From NCBI GenBank assembly GCA_022823625.1, contig JAJEHQ010000025.1, positions 100,217 to 164,216 of the forward strand: a stretch of 64,000 nt of DNA, in the 5' to 3' direction. Shown here piece by piece: positions 19,601 to 27,875 of this stretch. Position 1 is the stretch's first letter. Each line of letters starts with the position of its first letter. The notes under the pieces were generated by a model. The model was not told the DNA's origin and did no database searches. It saw only the letters and a program-made list of their open reading frames with translations. A program made the translations under genes and the position numbers. Origin of the DNA: Gammaproteobacteria bacterium (GTDB lineage Bacteria; Pseudomonadota; Gammaproteobacteria; Arenicellales; JAJDZL01).

Positions 19601-20382
19601 CGGCAAGCAAGGAGGAAGAAAAAATTCGCTTTCGGGATGTCGTAGCACAGCCGCGTAAGATCATCTCTTCGCCAACCTGGTCGGGAATTGAATCGGAAAG
19701 CGTGTGCTACAACGCCGGGTATACAAACGTACATGAATTGATTCCGTGGCGGACGCTCAGTGGACGTCAGCAACTTTATCAGGATCATCTGTGGATGCGG
19801 GTTTTTGGCGAGAGTCTTTGTGTTTACCGTCCGCCTATCGATACGAAAACCATTAAACCGATCATTGATGCCAAGGATGACGGAATGCCACAGCTGGTGC
19901 TGAATTTCATAACCCCTCACCAAAAATGGGGGATTCATTCAACCTACACCGACAATCTTCACATGCTGACGCTCTCGCGTGGCGGACCAATTGTCTGGAT
20001 TTCAGAAATTGACGCCCAGAAAGCGAAAATATCCGACAACGACTGGGTCGAGGCCTATAACACGAATGGTGCCCTAGTAGCTCGGGCAGTGGTGTCGCAG
20101 CGTATACGTGAAGGAACCATGTATATGTACCATGCACAGGAAAAAATTGTTAACGTACCTGGTTCGCAGGTAACCGGGCAACGTGGCGGGATTCACAATT
20201 CTGTTACACGTGCCGTGGTGAAACCGACGCACATGATCGGTGGATACGCACAGCAATCCTATGGATTCAATTACTACGGTACCGTCGGTTCAAACCGAGA
20301 TGAGTTCGTTATCGTACGCAAGGTCAAAAAGGTTGATTGGATGGAAGAACCGATTTCTAGGAAGATGGAGGTAACACAATGA
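16639..20382 (+). CDS. narG: Respiratory nitrate reductase, alpha (molybdenum) subunit
   Basis: The 1247-residue catalytic subunit reduces nitrate to nitrite at a bis-MGD molybdenum centre on the cytoplasmic face. The N-terminal HGVNCTGSCSW supplies the His/Cys ligands of the FS0 cluster. The active-site region LMLWGSNVPQTRTPDAHF near residue 250 and the guanylate-binding blocks downstream are intact, and the length matches the family. There is no Tat signal of the periplasmic type, and a NarI anchor is encoded nearby, so this is membrane-bound Nar, not Nap. The start has a GCGGAGG site. The 3' end overlaps narH by four bases (ATGA). Confidence 0.97.
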   Translation: MSFLLDRLNFFSKQSDPFSEGHGVTTDENRDWETTYRNRWQHDKIVRSTHGVNCTGSCSWKIFVKGGIVTWETQQTDYPRTRPDLPNHEPRGCSRGASYSWYLYSGSRLKYPLIRSRLLKLWREARKTMEPVAAWKSIVENPEKRSDYTKVRGLGGFIRANWDEASELVASANAYTVKTYGPDRINGFSPIPAMSMVSYAAGSRYLSLLGGVSMSFYDWYCDLPPSSPQTWGEQTDVPESADWYNSGFLMLWGSNVPQTRTPDAHFYTEARYRGAKSVVVTPDYSEAAKFADIWLNPKQGTDSALAMALGHVILREYHIDRQSEYFTDYCRRYTDMPMLVRLVEKNGSLIPERLVRASDFEDSMGEENNSDWKTIAIDEISGKFVVPLGAVGFRWGEKGKWNLETKDSSGSEVQLRLSNIEQSARDDVVEVGFPYFGNRKHDYFKGSDHPDVLMRRVPVKRLKLKDGEFWVATVFDLFVTNYGLDRGLGGDNVANSYDENVPYTPAWAETITGVRADAIATVAREFARNAEKTEGRSMVILGAALNHWYHMDMNYRGIINMLVMCGCVGKSGGGWSHYVGQEKLRPQTGWLPLAFALDWGRPPRQMNSTSFWYAHTDQWRYETLGIDEIISPTAPEGPWDGALIDYNVRAERMGWLPSAPQLAMNPLTISEKAKDAGLEVPAYLVEKLKSGEITMSCEDPDNPINWPRNLFVWRSNLLGSSGKGHEYFLKHLLGTNHGVQGKELGDDATNKPLEVAWHELAPQGKLDLVVTLDFRMSTTCMYSDVVLPTATWYEKNDLNTSDMHPFIHPLSSAVDPVWECRSDWEIYKTIAKKFSEVAPEVLGVETDVVLVPILHDTPAEIAQATDVKDWKSGETDPIPGKTMPGIAVVERDYPNVYKRFTALGPLMDKLGNGGKGIAWNTQHEVEYLARLNGVVTEEGPTKGMPRIDSDIDATEVILSLAPETNGEVAVKAWSALSENTGRDHAHLAASKEEEKIRFRDVVAQPRKIISSPTWSGIESESVCYNAGYTNVHELIPWRTLSGRQQLYQDHLWMRVFGESLCVYRPPIDTKTIKPIIDAKDDGMPQLVLNFITPHQKWGIHSTYTDNLHMLTLSRGGPIVWISEIDAQKAKISDNDWVEAYNTNGALVARAVVSQRIREGTMYMYHAQEKIVNVPGSQVTGQRGGIHNSVTRAVVKPTHMIGGYAQQSYGFNYYGTVGSNRDEFVIVRKVKKVDWMEEPISRKMEVTQ

Positions 20383-21908
20383 AGATTCGTGCACAAATTG
20401 GCATGGTTCTTAACCTCGACAAGTGTATCGGGTGCCATACCTGCTCGGTCACTTGCAAGAACGTTTGGACGAGCCGGGAAGGAATGGAATATGCCTGGTT
20501 TAACAACGTAGAGACAAAACCCGGCATCGGATACCCGAAAGACTGGGAAAATCAAAACCGCTGGAAAGGTGGCTGGACGCGTAAAAAATCCGGTGATATC
20601 GAACCCCGTATGGGCGCCAAGTGGCGTATTCTGGCGAATATCTTTGCCAATCCTGATCTGCCTGAAATAGACGATTATTACGAACCGTTTACTTTCGACT
20701 ACGAGCACCTGCAGACGGCTGGGGAAAGTCAGACGATGCCGACCGCTCGCCCGCGATCGCTGATCACCGGTGAGCGTATGGAAAAAATTGAATGGGGACC
20801 AAATTGGGAGGAAATTTTAGGCGGCGAATTTTCCAAGCGGTCACAGGATTACAACTTTGAAGGTGTTGAAAAACAGATTTATGGTGAGTTTGAAAACACC
20901 TTCATGATGTACTTACCGCGACTTTGTGAGCACTGTCTGAATCCGTCTTGCGTTGCAGCTTGCCCATCTGGTGCAATCTACAAGAGGGAGGAAGATGGAA
21001 TTGTTCTGATCGATCAGGAGAAATGCCGCGGTTGGAGAATGTGCGTGTCCGGATGTCCCTACAAAAAAATCTATTACAACTGGTCATCTGGAAAATCGGA
21101 AAAGTGTATTTTCTGTTATCCCAGAATTGAAGCAGGTGAGCCGACGGTTTGTTCGGAAACCTGCGTTGGTCGAATTCGATACCTGGGCGTTGTGCTTTAC
21201 GATGCTGACCGGATCAAGGAGGCAGCCTCGGTCGAAGACGAACACGACTTATATGAGGCACAACTCGGAATTTTTCTAGATCCAAATGATCCGGATGTCA
21301 TCGCGCAGGCTCGCGCGGATATGGTTCCCGATGCATGGCTTGAGGCTGCAACTCGTTCACCAATTTGGAAACTGGCAATGGAGTGGAAAGTTGCATTTCC
21401 GCTTCATCCCGAATATCGCACGTTACCGATGGTTTGGTACGTACCACCACTGTCACCGATTCAATCAGCAGCGGAAGCGGGCAAGATCGGGATTGACAAC
21501 GAAATGCCGGATGTACGTTCGCTTCGCATCCCGATTCGTTACCTGGCAAACCTGCTGACAGCAGGTAAGGAAGAACCGGTCGCACAGGCACTTGAGCGCA
21601 TGTTGGCGATGCGTGGATATATGCGGGCGAAGACTGTCGATGGTGTAATTGATATTGGAATCGCCAAGAAGGTTGGACTGACACCCGGCCAAGTCGAAGA
21701 CATGTATCAATTGATGGCAATTGCAAATTACGAAGATCGATTTGTGATTCCAACCTCGCACCGTGAAACGAGTGAGGATGCCTATGACATACGCGGTGGG
21801 TGTGGGTTCAGTTTCGGCAATCAATGCTCCGGCGGTACGTCGAAAACCAACCTGTTTTCAACGACACCACGCAAGAGTGTTCGTACACCAACCGAGTTGA
21901 TCAAGTGA
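20379..21908 (+). CDS. narH: Respiratory nitrate reductase, beta (iron-sulfur) subunit
   Basis: This 509-residue subunit carries electrons from the NarI haems to NarG. Four cysteine clusters are visible: CIGCHTCSVTCKN near residue 18, CEHCLNPSCVAACP near 183, CRGWRMCVSGCP near 217, and CIFCYPRIEAGEPTVCSETC near 244. The Trp in the third group is the known substitution that leaves a 3Fe-4S cluster. The C-terminal extension with the NarG/NarI interaction region is full length. It overlaps narG at its 5' end and narJ at its 3' end, as expected for stoichiometric coupled translation. Confidence 0.97.
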   Translation: MKIRAQIGMVLNLDKCIGCHTCSVTCKNVWTSREGMEYAWFNNVETKPGIGYPKDWENQNRWKGGWTRKKSGDIEPRMGAKWRILANIFANPDLPEIDDYYEPFTFDYEHLQTAGESQTMPTARPRSLITGERMEKIEWGPNWEEILGGEFSKRSQDYNFEGVEKQIYGEFENTFMMYLPRLCEHCLNPSCVAACPSGAIYKREEDGIVLIDQEKCRGWRMCVSGCPYKKIYYNWSSGKSEKCIFCYPRIEAGEPTVCSETCVGRIRYLGVVLYDADRIKEAASVEDEHDLYEAQLGIFLDPNDPDVIAQARADMVPDAWLEAATRSPIWKLAMEWKVAFPLHPEYRTLPMVWYVPPLSPIQSAAEAGKIGIDNEMPDVRSLRIPIRYLANLLTAGKEEPVAQALERMLAMRGYMRAKTVDGVIDIGIAKKVGLTPGQVEDMYQLMAIANYEDRFVIPTSHRETSEDAYDIRGGCGFSFGNQCSGGTSKTNLFSTTPRKSVRTPTELIK

Positions 21909-22624
21909 CCAAGACATTCAAAGTACTGTCGGCGGTTTTGTCTTATCCGACAGTGGAGATGCAAGCCGCGGTAGACGAAATGCGCGCGGCTGTGACCGAT
22001 GAGGCGTTGCTTTCGGAAAATCAGCAACTCGCGCTATTTCAACTTTTGGATGACTTCGCGAAACAAGATCTGTACGAATTGCAGGAACGCTTTGTACTGT
22101 TGTTTGATCGTACCCGGAGTCTGTCTTTGCACCTGTTTGAACATGTTCATGGTGAAAGTCGGGAAAGAGGTCAAGCCATGGTCGATTTAGCGACACTATA
22201 CAGAGAGAAAGGGCTTGAAATCTCAGATCGGGAACTGCCGGATTACCTACCGCTGTTCCTTGAATTTCTGTCGACTCTGCCATTAGATGAGGCACTATCG
22301 ACGCTGTCGCAGCCGCTTCACATCATTTCTGCACTCTCGGCTCGCTTGGAGCGACGCAAAAGCGTATACGCAGCACCATTCAGTGCGTTGGAAAGCCTAG
22401 CATTAAATGAACCCGAATCCGATGCGGTTCATGCAATTCTCGAAAAACCGGAAGATGATCCCAATGACTTTGATCAGCTGGACCGCTTGTGGAAAGATTC
22501 TGAAGTTGTATTCGGACCTGGCAGCGGTCAGAATGATGGCTGTACCCAGAGTATGCCAGGTTCGAACGGCGTTCGGGTCGCTCCGCCCACTCAGTTGAAC
22601 AATCCAGATTTATCCGGACGTTAG
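21905..22624 (+). CDS. narJ: Nitrate reductase molybdenum cofactor assembly chaperone
   Basis: NarJ is the dedicated chaperone that inserts the cofactor into NarG before membrane attachment; it is not part of the final enzyme. The best start is a GTG at 21905 that overlaps the narH stop as GTGA, giving 239 residues beginning TKTFKVLSAVLSYPT. An upstream in-frame ATG at 21800 lies inside narH and adds non-homologous sequence. The all-helical core with FVLLFDRTRSLSLHLFEHVHG near residue 65 and ELPDYLPLFLEFLS near 115 is characteristic. narI begins four bases after its stop. Confidence 0.93.
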   Translation: MTKTFKVLSAVLSYPTVEMQAAVDEMRAAVTDEALLSENQQLALFQLLDDFAKQDLYELQERFVLLFDRTRSLSLHLFEHVHGESRERGQAMVDLATLYREKGLEISDRELPDYLPLFLEFLSTLPLDEALSTLSQPLHIISALSARLERRKSVYAAPFSALESLALNEPESDAVHAILEKPEDDPNDFDQLDRLWKDSEVVFGPGSGQNDGCTQSMPGSNGVRVAPPTQLNNPDLSGR

Positions 22625-22628
22625 TACC

Positions 22629-23333
22629 ATGGACAGTTATATCCATATCTTGATATTCGGCTACTATCCTTATGTAGCTTTGATTGTGCTGCTAGTTGGC
22701 AGTATCGTGCGTTATGATCGAGAACCATATACGTGGCGTTCAGGGTCCAGCCAGCTATTGCGGCGTAAACAGTTGATAGCTGGTTCGGTGCTCTTCCACG
22801 TCGGCGTGTTAATTGTGTTCTTTGGTCACCTTGTCGGCCTGTTGACACCCATTGAGGTTTTTGACATGATGGGTATCAGTCATGGATTCAAACAGCTTGC
22901 CGCAATAATTGTCGGCGGTATTGCTGGGGTTATGGCTTTAATTGGTGCGACATTGTTGCTTCACAGACGGCTTTTTGATTCCAGAATTCGAGCGACATCG
23001 AGCTTTTCAGATACCGCAGTCCTGGTTTTGCTTTACCTTCAACTTCTGTTGGGACTCGCTACCATTCTGATTTCTGTTGATCATCTGGATGGTGAAGAAA
23101 TGGTCAGGTTTATGGAATGGTCACAGGGTATCTTCACTTTCCAAAGTGGCACTGCGGACATCATTAAGGACGTGCACTGGATTTTTAAACTGCATCTATT
23201 CCTCGGGCTGACGATATTTCTGATCTTTCCGTTTACCCGACTTGTACACATGTTTAGCGTGCCTGTTCGATACCTATGGCGTCCCGGATACCAGATTACC
23301 CGGACCAAGCAGAAGACGCGTACCGCTGCCTGA
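22629..23333 (+). CDS. narI: Respiratory nitrate reductase, gamma (cytochrome b) subunit
   Basis: The 234-residue integral membrane subunit oxidises quinol and passes electrons through two b haems to NarH. Five transmembrane segments can be traced: roughly residues 5-25, 50-72, 88-112, 127-148 and 182-206. Histidines placed to ligate the haems occur in LFHVGVLIVFFGHLVGL and in HWIFKLHLFLG / RLVHMFSVPVRYL. The size fits the family. It follows narJ with four bases between and precedes the foldase gene of the same operon. Confidence 0.95.
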   Translation: MDSYIHILIFGYYPYVALIVLLVGSIVRYDREPYTWRSGSSQLLRRKQLIAGSVLFHVGVLIVFFGHLVGLLTPIEVFDMMGISHGFKQLAAIIVGGIAGVMALIGATLLLHRRLFDSRIRATSSFSDTAVLVLLYLQLLLGLATILISVDHLDGEEMVRFMEWSQGIFTFQSGTADIIKDVHWIFKLHLFLGLTIFLIFPFTRLVHMFSVPVRYLWRPGYQITRTKQKTRTAA

Positions 23334-23346
23334 ACTGAATCATCCT

Positions 23347-24138
23347 GTGTTGCCGGATTCCATCCGTGTCAACGGCGTCGTAATCCCAAGCAAATCGATT
23401 GCTGCGGAAAGCCAGAATCATCCCGCGAGTAACCCGATAGACGCACAGAAAGCCGCAGTTCGCGCTTTAGTTGTACGTGAACTTCTGTTGCAGGAAGCGC
23501 GTCGACTCGATTTAATCCCTGATCCCGTATCTGATGGTGAAGATCGAACAGAAACTGACGAAGAAGCTTTAGTCAGGCAGCTTCTGGACATCGAAATCAA
23601 TGTCCCCAAAGCAAAGGAAGCGGAGTGTTATCGGTACTACGAAAACAATCTCACTCGTTTTCGAACCTCTGACACATATGAACCTAAACACATTTTAATT
23701 GCTGCTAATGAGAGCGATAAGGATGAGTACGCTGCAGCGGTCGCAAAAGCCAGACAGCTAATTGAAGATCTGAAAGAAGTCCCTAGCCGCTTCGACGAGC
23801 TAGCACGCAAGCATTCGAACTGTAAATCAAGCGAAAATGGCGGACTTTTGGGAAGAGTAACGCACGGGCAGACATCGTACGAATTTGAGAAATGTATGAG
23901 AAAACTCGATGAGGGCCAACTCCATCCAGACCCGATTGAGGCTCCTTATGGTGTGCACGTTCTTTATCTGATACGGAAGCACCCCGGACATGCTGTGCCA
24001 TTCAATTTGGTGCGGGAAAAGATTGAAGAATATTTGAAAGAAGCGAGTTGGCGTCAGGCGGTAACCCAGTACATTGAGATTCTGTTTGGAGAGGCCAAAG
24101 TCGAAGGCATCACATTCCAGGAAATTGCAAACGAATAG
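23347..24138 (+). CDS. Parvulin-type peptidyl-prolyl cis-trans isomerase of the nar operon
   Basis: A 263-residue PpiC-type foldase if translation starts at the GTG at 23347, just after narI; a TTG at 23350 or an in-frame ATG inside narI (23242) are alternatives, and no strong ribosome site decides. The parvulin domain lies around residues 100-200, with YEPKHILIAAN, a central FDELARKHSNCKSS, ENGGLLGRV and GVHVLYLIRK. No signal peptide is visible, so it probably works in the cytoplasm. A PpiC gene follows narI in pseudomonads too, suggesting help in NarGHI maturation; its exact client is not known. It ends the operon; a terminator lies about 180 bases on. Confidence 0.85.
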   Translation: MLPDSIRVNGVVIPSKSIAAESQNHPASNPIDAQKAAVRALVVRELLLQEARRLDLIPDPVSDGEDRTETDEEALVRQLLDIEINVPKAKEAECYRYYENNLTRFRTSDTYEPKHILIAANESDKDEYAAAVAKARQLIEDLKEVPSRFDELARKHSNCKSSENGGLLGRVTHGQTSYEFEKCMRKLDEGQLHPDPIEAPYGVHVLYLIRKHPGHAVPFNLVREKIEEYLKEASWRQAVTQYIEILFGEAKVEGITFQEIANE

Positions 24139-24310
24139 ATTGGGTGAACCCCAGTTCCGAATTCATCCAATCTGGACTACTGCCTGTCTCTATCCATAGG
24201 TGCGGCCACCAGCATAGTCAGCTACACTATTCGCCGTAAAGGAGCGATGTTCTAACGTTGGTACCGCATACCAATTAGAGAACGTCAAACGTCATAGACA
24301 AGACACCTGC

Positions 24311-24349
24311 AAAAAATCAGCCCCGGGAACGAGTCCCCGGAGCTTTTTT
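24311..24349. terminator. Bidirectional intrinsic terminator between the nar and TRAP operons
   Basis: The stem spans 24320-24343: GCCCCGGG pairs with CCCGGAGC-type sequence with one mismatch. Six T follow on the plus strand (24344-24349) and six A precede it (24311-24316), which become a T-run on the minus strand. It therefore suits both converging operons. Confidence 0.85.
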
Positions 24350-24391
24350 AAATCAGAATTTAAATATAAATCTTGATTTTCAGATTTGGAA

Positions 24392-25474
24392 TCAGCTGTA
24401 GCGATAGGGAACGCCAACCTTCTCCATAACATCAGAATACTGACGGAAAGCATCCACCACCTTGCGGGTACGTGGGCTGATTGATGCCAAATCTTCCCAG
24501 AACTCCTTGGAATCTTCGACAACCTGGTCCCATTCCTCTGCTGGAATGGTGGTCAACTCCATCTTCTCACCTTCTACTCTTAACTGGGCCTCGCCGCCCC
24601 AGTACCAAACCTGACGATAGTAGTGTGAGTCATTGCATGACATTCGGAATAGCTCCTGAAGATGTGGCGGGAGTGCATTCCAGCTGTTTGTATTGGCAAA
24701 GTAGGAGCCACACCACGCACCGGTTACGTTGTTGAGCAGGGCGTAATTGCATACATCGGCCCACCCGACTTCATAGGCTTCAGTGAATCCGCACCAGGCC
24801 ACACCGTCCAGTTCACCAGTACCGATAGCGACTTCAATGTCATCCCAAGGCAGAGTGACTGGCACTAGCCCATAGCGTGACAGGAATCTGCCAGCGGTCG
24901 GGACACCGAATACACGTTTGCCGCGCATATCGGCAAGCGAACGAATCGGATCCCTAGTGAAAATGTGCAGCGGGTCCCAAGCGCCAGCGCTGATCCACTC
25001 TACACCTTCTACCTCACCATACGCTTCAGCCCATATTTCATCCAATCCGTAATACTTGAACAGCACTGGCAAGTCCAAACTGTAACGGGTGGAAAACGGG
25101 AAGTACCCGCCAAAAACACTGATATCGACTGGTGAAGCCATCGTGGCATCATCACTTTGCACTGCGTCTAGCGCACCCGACTGCATGGCTCGAAACAGCT
25201 CGTCCGTTGGAACCAACTGATCAGCATAGAACAGTTCGATTTCCATCTGGCCGTGCGCGACTTTGTTGAATGCCTCAATCTGAGGTAATACCACATGTGC
25301 ACCGAGCGGAGCACCGGAATACGATTGCAATCGCCATTTAATTGGATTGCTCTGTGAGAACGCGTAAGGCGCTGTTCCTGCAGCGAGGATACCTGCAGTA
25401 CCTGCACCGACCTTCTTTACAAATTCCCGACGTTCGTTATTTGTCGGTTGAACAAGTTCTTTTTTGTCTGTCAT
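24392..25474 (-). CDS. TRAP transporter solute-binding protein (DctP family)
   Basis: A 360-residue extracytoplasmic receptor. The N-terminus has a twin-arginine-like signal (ERREFVKKVGAGTAGILAAG) ending near ALA/FSQ at about residue 40, so export by Tat is likely. The DctP fold follows, with the ligand-anchoring Arg region expected around DMRGKRVFGVPTAGRF (about residue 180) and WGGEAQLR near 285. It resembles the branch annotated for keto-acid, mannitol or chloroaromatic receptors more than the C4-dicarboxylate receptors; the substrate cannot be named from sequence. A GAGAGG site precedes the ATG. It is the last gene of the dctQ-dctM-dctP operon. Confidence 0.9.
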   Translation of the reverse strand: MTDKKELVQPTNNERREFVKKVGAGTAGILAAGTAPYAFSQSNPIKWRLQSYSGAPLGAHVVLPQIEAFNKVAHGQMEIELFYADQLVPTDELFRAMQSGALDAVQSDDATMASPVDISVFGGYFPFSTRYSLDLPVLFKYYGLDEIWAEAYGEVEGVEWISAGAWDPLHIFTRDPIRSLADMRGKRVFGVPTAGRFLSRYGLVPVTLPWDDIEVAIGTGELDGVAWCGFTEAYEVGWADVCNYALLNNVTGAWCGSYFANTNSWNALPPHLQELFRMSCNDSHYYRQVWYWGGEAQLRVEGEKMELTTIPAEEWDQVVEDSKEFWEDLASISPRTRKVVDAFRQYSDVMEKVGVPYRYS

Positions 25475-25523
25475 AGTCTACCTCTCTATCAATTGAAGGT
25501 GATTGACCTTAAGAAATGGAGAA

Positions 25524-26849
25524 TCACCTGGTGTATATCTGGCCCGGCAACCACAGAGCGATCTGAGGGAATGCCATGACCAAAATCAATGCAACGATCA
25601 TGACCAGCACGAATGGTGTAATGGAACGATAAATATCCATCAACGAAATTTCCGGCGGCGCCATGGCGCGCATTAGAAAAAGATTGTATCCGAATGGCGG
25701 AGTCATGTAGGCGATCTGACAAGTGATGGTGTAGAGCACACCGTACCAGACAGGATCGAATCCCAATATTTTCACCAGCGGGACATATAGGGGTGCCACA
25801 ATTACGAGCATTGCTGTATCGTCGAGAAACATGCCCATGAACAAGTATGACAACTGCATCATGATCAGCACTTCCCAAGGCGTCAGATTCCAGTTCGTGA
25901 TGAAAAGGGTTTCGATGGCTCTCGCCGCTCCGATTCCATCAAAAACAGCCCCAAAGCAAAGTGCGGCCAAAATGATCCACATAAACATGCACGATATTCC
26001 CAAGGTCTTGCGGACGGTTTCCTCCATGACCTTGCGGTTAAGCCGTCGTCTGACTAACGCTGCCAGAGTTGCAGCTGTGGCCCCAACTGCGGAACTCTCA
26101 ACCAGACTCGTGACGCCCATGACAAAGAGTCCCGTCATAAAGAAAAAGATCAGAAATGGAATGATCCCGGCTCGAAGCAGGCGCAGCTTTTCTGCCATGG
26201 GCATTTCCTTTATCTCTTCTTCGCTGACTGTTGGGCCCAGATGAGGCTGCAGGCGACATCGAATGACGATGTAGATGATAAAGAGAGCAGCCATCATCAG
26301 CCCAGGCAATGCGCCGGCCAGCCACAGCTTACCCACGGATTCCCGAGCAATCATGCCGTAAAGAACCAGCACTACACTTGGTGGAACAAGAATACCCAGT
26401 GAACTCCCGGCTTGCACCACTCCCGTAATCATGACTTTGTCGTAGCCCCGCCGCAGCATCTCAGGCAAAGCAATGGTTGCGCCTATCGCCATGCCCGCTA
26501 CACTGAGTCCATTCATGGCCGAAATTACCACCATGAGGCCGATAGTTCCTACAGCGAGTCCGCCCTTTAGTCCACCAAACCACACGTGGAACATCCGATA
26601 GAGATCATCAGCAATACCCGATTCCGACAGTATGTATCCCATGTAGATAAACAGCGGCAGGGTCAGCAGCGGATACCATTTGAATAACTTGAACGCTGCC
26701 GTAAACGGCATTTCCACGCCTCCCTCTCCCCAGAGCAGCAACGCCGCCACTGTGGAAACAACACCAATAGCGGCAAAAACCCGCTGCCCAGTCAGTAGCA
26801 TCAGCAGCATCGATGCGAACATGATGATCGCGATGGCTTCGTAACTCAT
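25524..26849 (-). CDS. TRAP transporter large permease subunit (DctM family)
   Basis: The 441-residue ion-coupled permease has about 12 hydrophobic segments. The start is the ATG at 26849, which overlaps the dctQ stop as ATGA; an upstream in-frame start inside dctQ would add 40 non-family residues. Typical features are GYILSESGIADDLY near residue 70, GAGSSLGILVPPS-type loops (here QAGSSLGILVPPSVVLVLY) near 145, and LDDTAMLVIVAPLYVPL near 355. With DctQ it forms the membrane unit using a sodium or proton gradient to move the solute delivered by DctP. Confidence 0.93.
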   Translation of the reverse strand: MSYEAIAIIMFASMLLMLLTGQRVFAAIGVVSTVAALLLWGEGGVEMPFTAAFKLFKWYPLLTLPLFIYMGYILSESGIADDLYRMFHVWFGGLKGGLAVGTIGLMVVISAMNGLSVAGMAIGATIALPEMLRRGYDKVMITGVVQAGSSLGILVPPSVVLVLYGMIARESVGKLWLAGALPGLMMAALFIIYIVIRCRLQPHLGPTVSEEEIKEMPMAEKLRLLRAGIIPFLIFFFMTGLFVMGVTSLVESSAVGATAATLAALVRRRLNRKVMEETVRKTLGISCMFMWIILAALCFGAVFDGIGAARAIETLFITNWNLTPWEVLIMMQLSYLFMGMFLDDTAMLVIVAPLYVPLVKILGFDPVWYGVLYTITCQIAYMTPPFGYNLFLMRAMAPPEISLMDIYRSITPFVLVMIVALILVMAFPQIALWLPGQIYTR

Positions 26850-27358
26850 GCCAGCTCCACTCCGCGCGACTTGGCCAGATCTTTGAAAAATGTGGAGAGA
26901 GCCTGCAGCAACATCAGTAGGATTCCGAGGACCATGATCACCTTGATCGGAACTACCGACGGGTTCCACATTGAAAAGAGCCGTTGATTGGTCTCAATCG
27001 AGTAGATTGTGCTGGATATGGAACCGATCAAAAGCACAACTAGGTAGATCACCAGAAAGATTGCGGTGAAACTGTCCATCCGTGCCTTATTGCGCTCGGA
27101 CAGCCGGTCATACAACAAATCCATGCGAACATGAGTATCAAGTTGCATGGAGTATGGGCCTCCCATAATGTAGTAGGCAGCCAAGGTGAATTGAGCCAGC
27201 TCCACACACCAGAACAATGGGATGTCCAATACATTTCGAGTAACCGCATCCAACAACAGCGTCCCGATCATGAGAAAGATCAGAAGCATCGCGATTCGGC
27301 CGAAGCGGGTGGAAACATAGTCCACCACTCGGACATACTTCACAATAATGGAAGGCAT
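26846..27358 (-). CDS. TRAP transporter small permease subunit (DctQ family)
   Basis: A 170-residue membrane protein with four transmembrane segments (about residues 20-40, 52-70, 92-114 and 135-158). The first loop LLDAVTRNVLDIPLFWCVELAQ and GGPYSMQLDTHVRMDLLYDRL match the DctQ pattern. It is the first gene of the TRAP operon and is translationally coupled to dctM. The operon promoter should lie in the 517-base divergent region towards the flavoprotein gene. Confidence 0.88.
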   Translation of the reverse strand: MPSIIVKYVRVVDYVSTRFGRIAMLLIFLMIGTLLLDAVTRNVLDIPLFWCVELAQFTLAAYYIMGGPYSMQLDTHVRMDLLYDRLSERNKARMDSFTAIFLVIYLVVLLIGSISSTIYSIETNQRLFSMWNPSVVPIKVIMVLGILLMLLQALSTFFKDLAKSRGVELA

Positions 27359-27875
27359 TTTGAGTTGGTTTTAGAAACTGCTATTGAAAATCTGTGTCAG
27401 TGAATATGCCCGCGATGATTGGCATCGCATGAATTATGTCAAATGACAAATGAATGTCAACAATTGCTTAATCAGGGAATTCGCCAAAAAAAACCAATAT
27501 CTCCATCTGTTTGCAAACCGTTAATCATACCACTGAATCGATCGTATCTAGAAAAATTCGGTGGGATTAATTTACCGGAAATTTTAGAACTGATTTGTTA
27601 GGCGCCTGAATCCGCTAAACCTACCATCGTGTGAAATTAAACCACCCAAATTGCCTCGCTCCGATTAACACGGTGGTCTTCGTTATCGGGTGATACACTG
27701 CCACATCGACTATTCACTGTGATAATTTTCTCTGGACCGCAAGTTGAATTGGTTATATTGCAATCCGATGAGCCGTTGATGTCAAAATACCACGCGAAAA
27801 CCGAACCCAATATTTTCATAGGCTTAAACCAGCTGTAGATCGTCTGTGTAACAGCGGATTTGGGAAATTGGAAAA
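27359..27875. promoter_or_regulatory. Divergent control region between the TRAP and GlpA-like operons
   Basis: A 517-base region with no credible gene, lying between two head-to-head operons. The clearest element is the TGTCA-AA-TGACA dyad at 27437-27448, followed within nine bases by a further TGTCA half site. AT-rich tracts flank it. It is the natural place for a shared regulator to act on transporter and catabolic genes. Confidence 0.45.
27437..27448. promoter_or_regulatory. Candidate operator dyad upstream of the TRAP operon
   Basis: TGTCA and TGACA separated by AA form a perfect 12-base palindrome 79 bases before the dctQ start, with an extra TGTCA half site just to the right (AATGTCAAC). 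The spacing and symmetry suit a dimeric regulator of the GntR or similar class. No cognate regulator gene is adjacent. Confidence 0.4.

Noticed and set aside
20274..20708. A minus-strand frame of 144 codons over the narG-narH junction
   Set aside because: It is antisense to two clearly conserved genes and has no recognisable product.
24392..25474. C4-dicarboxylate specificity for the TRAP receptor
   Set aside because: DctP is a family label; the sequence does not support a named ligand.
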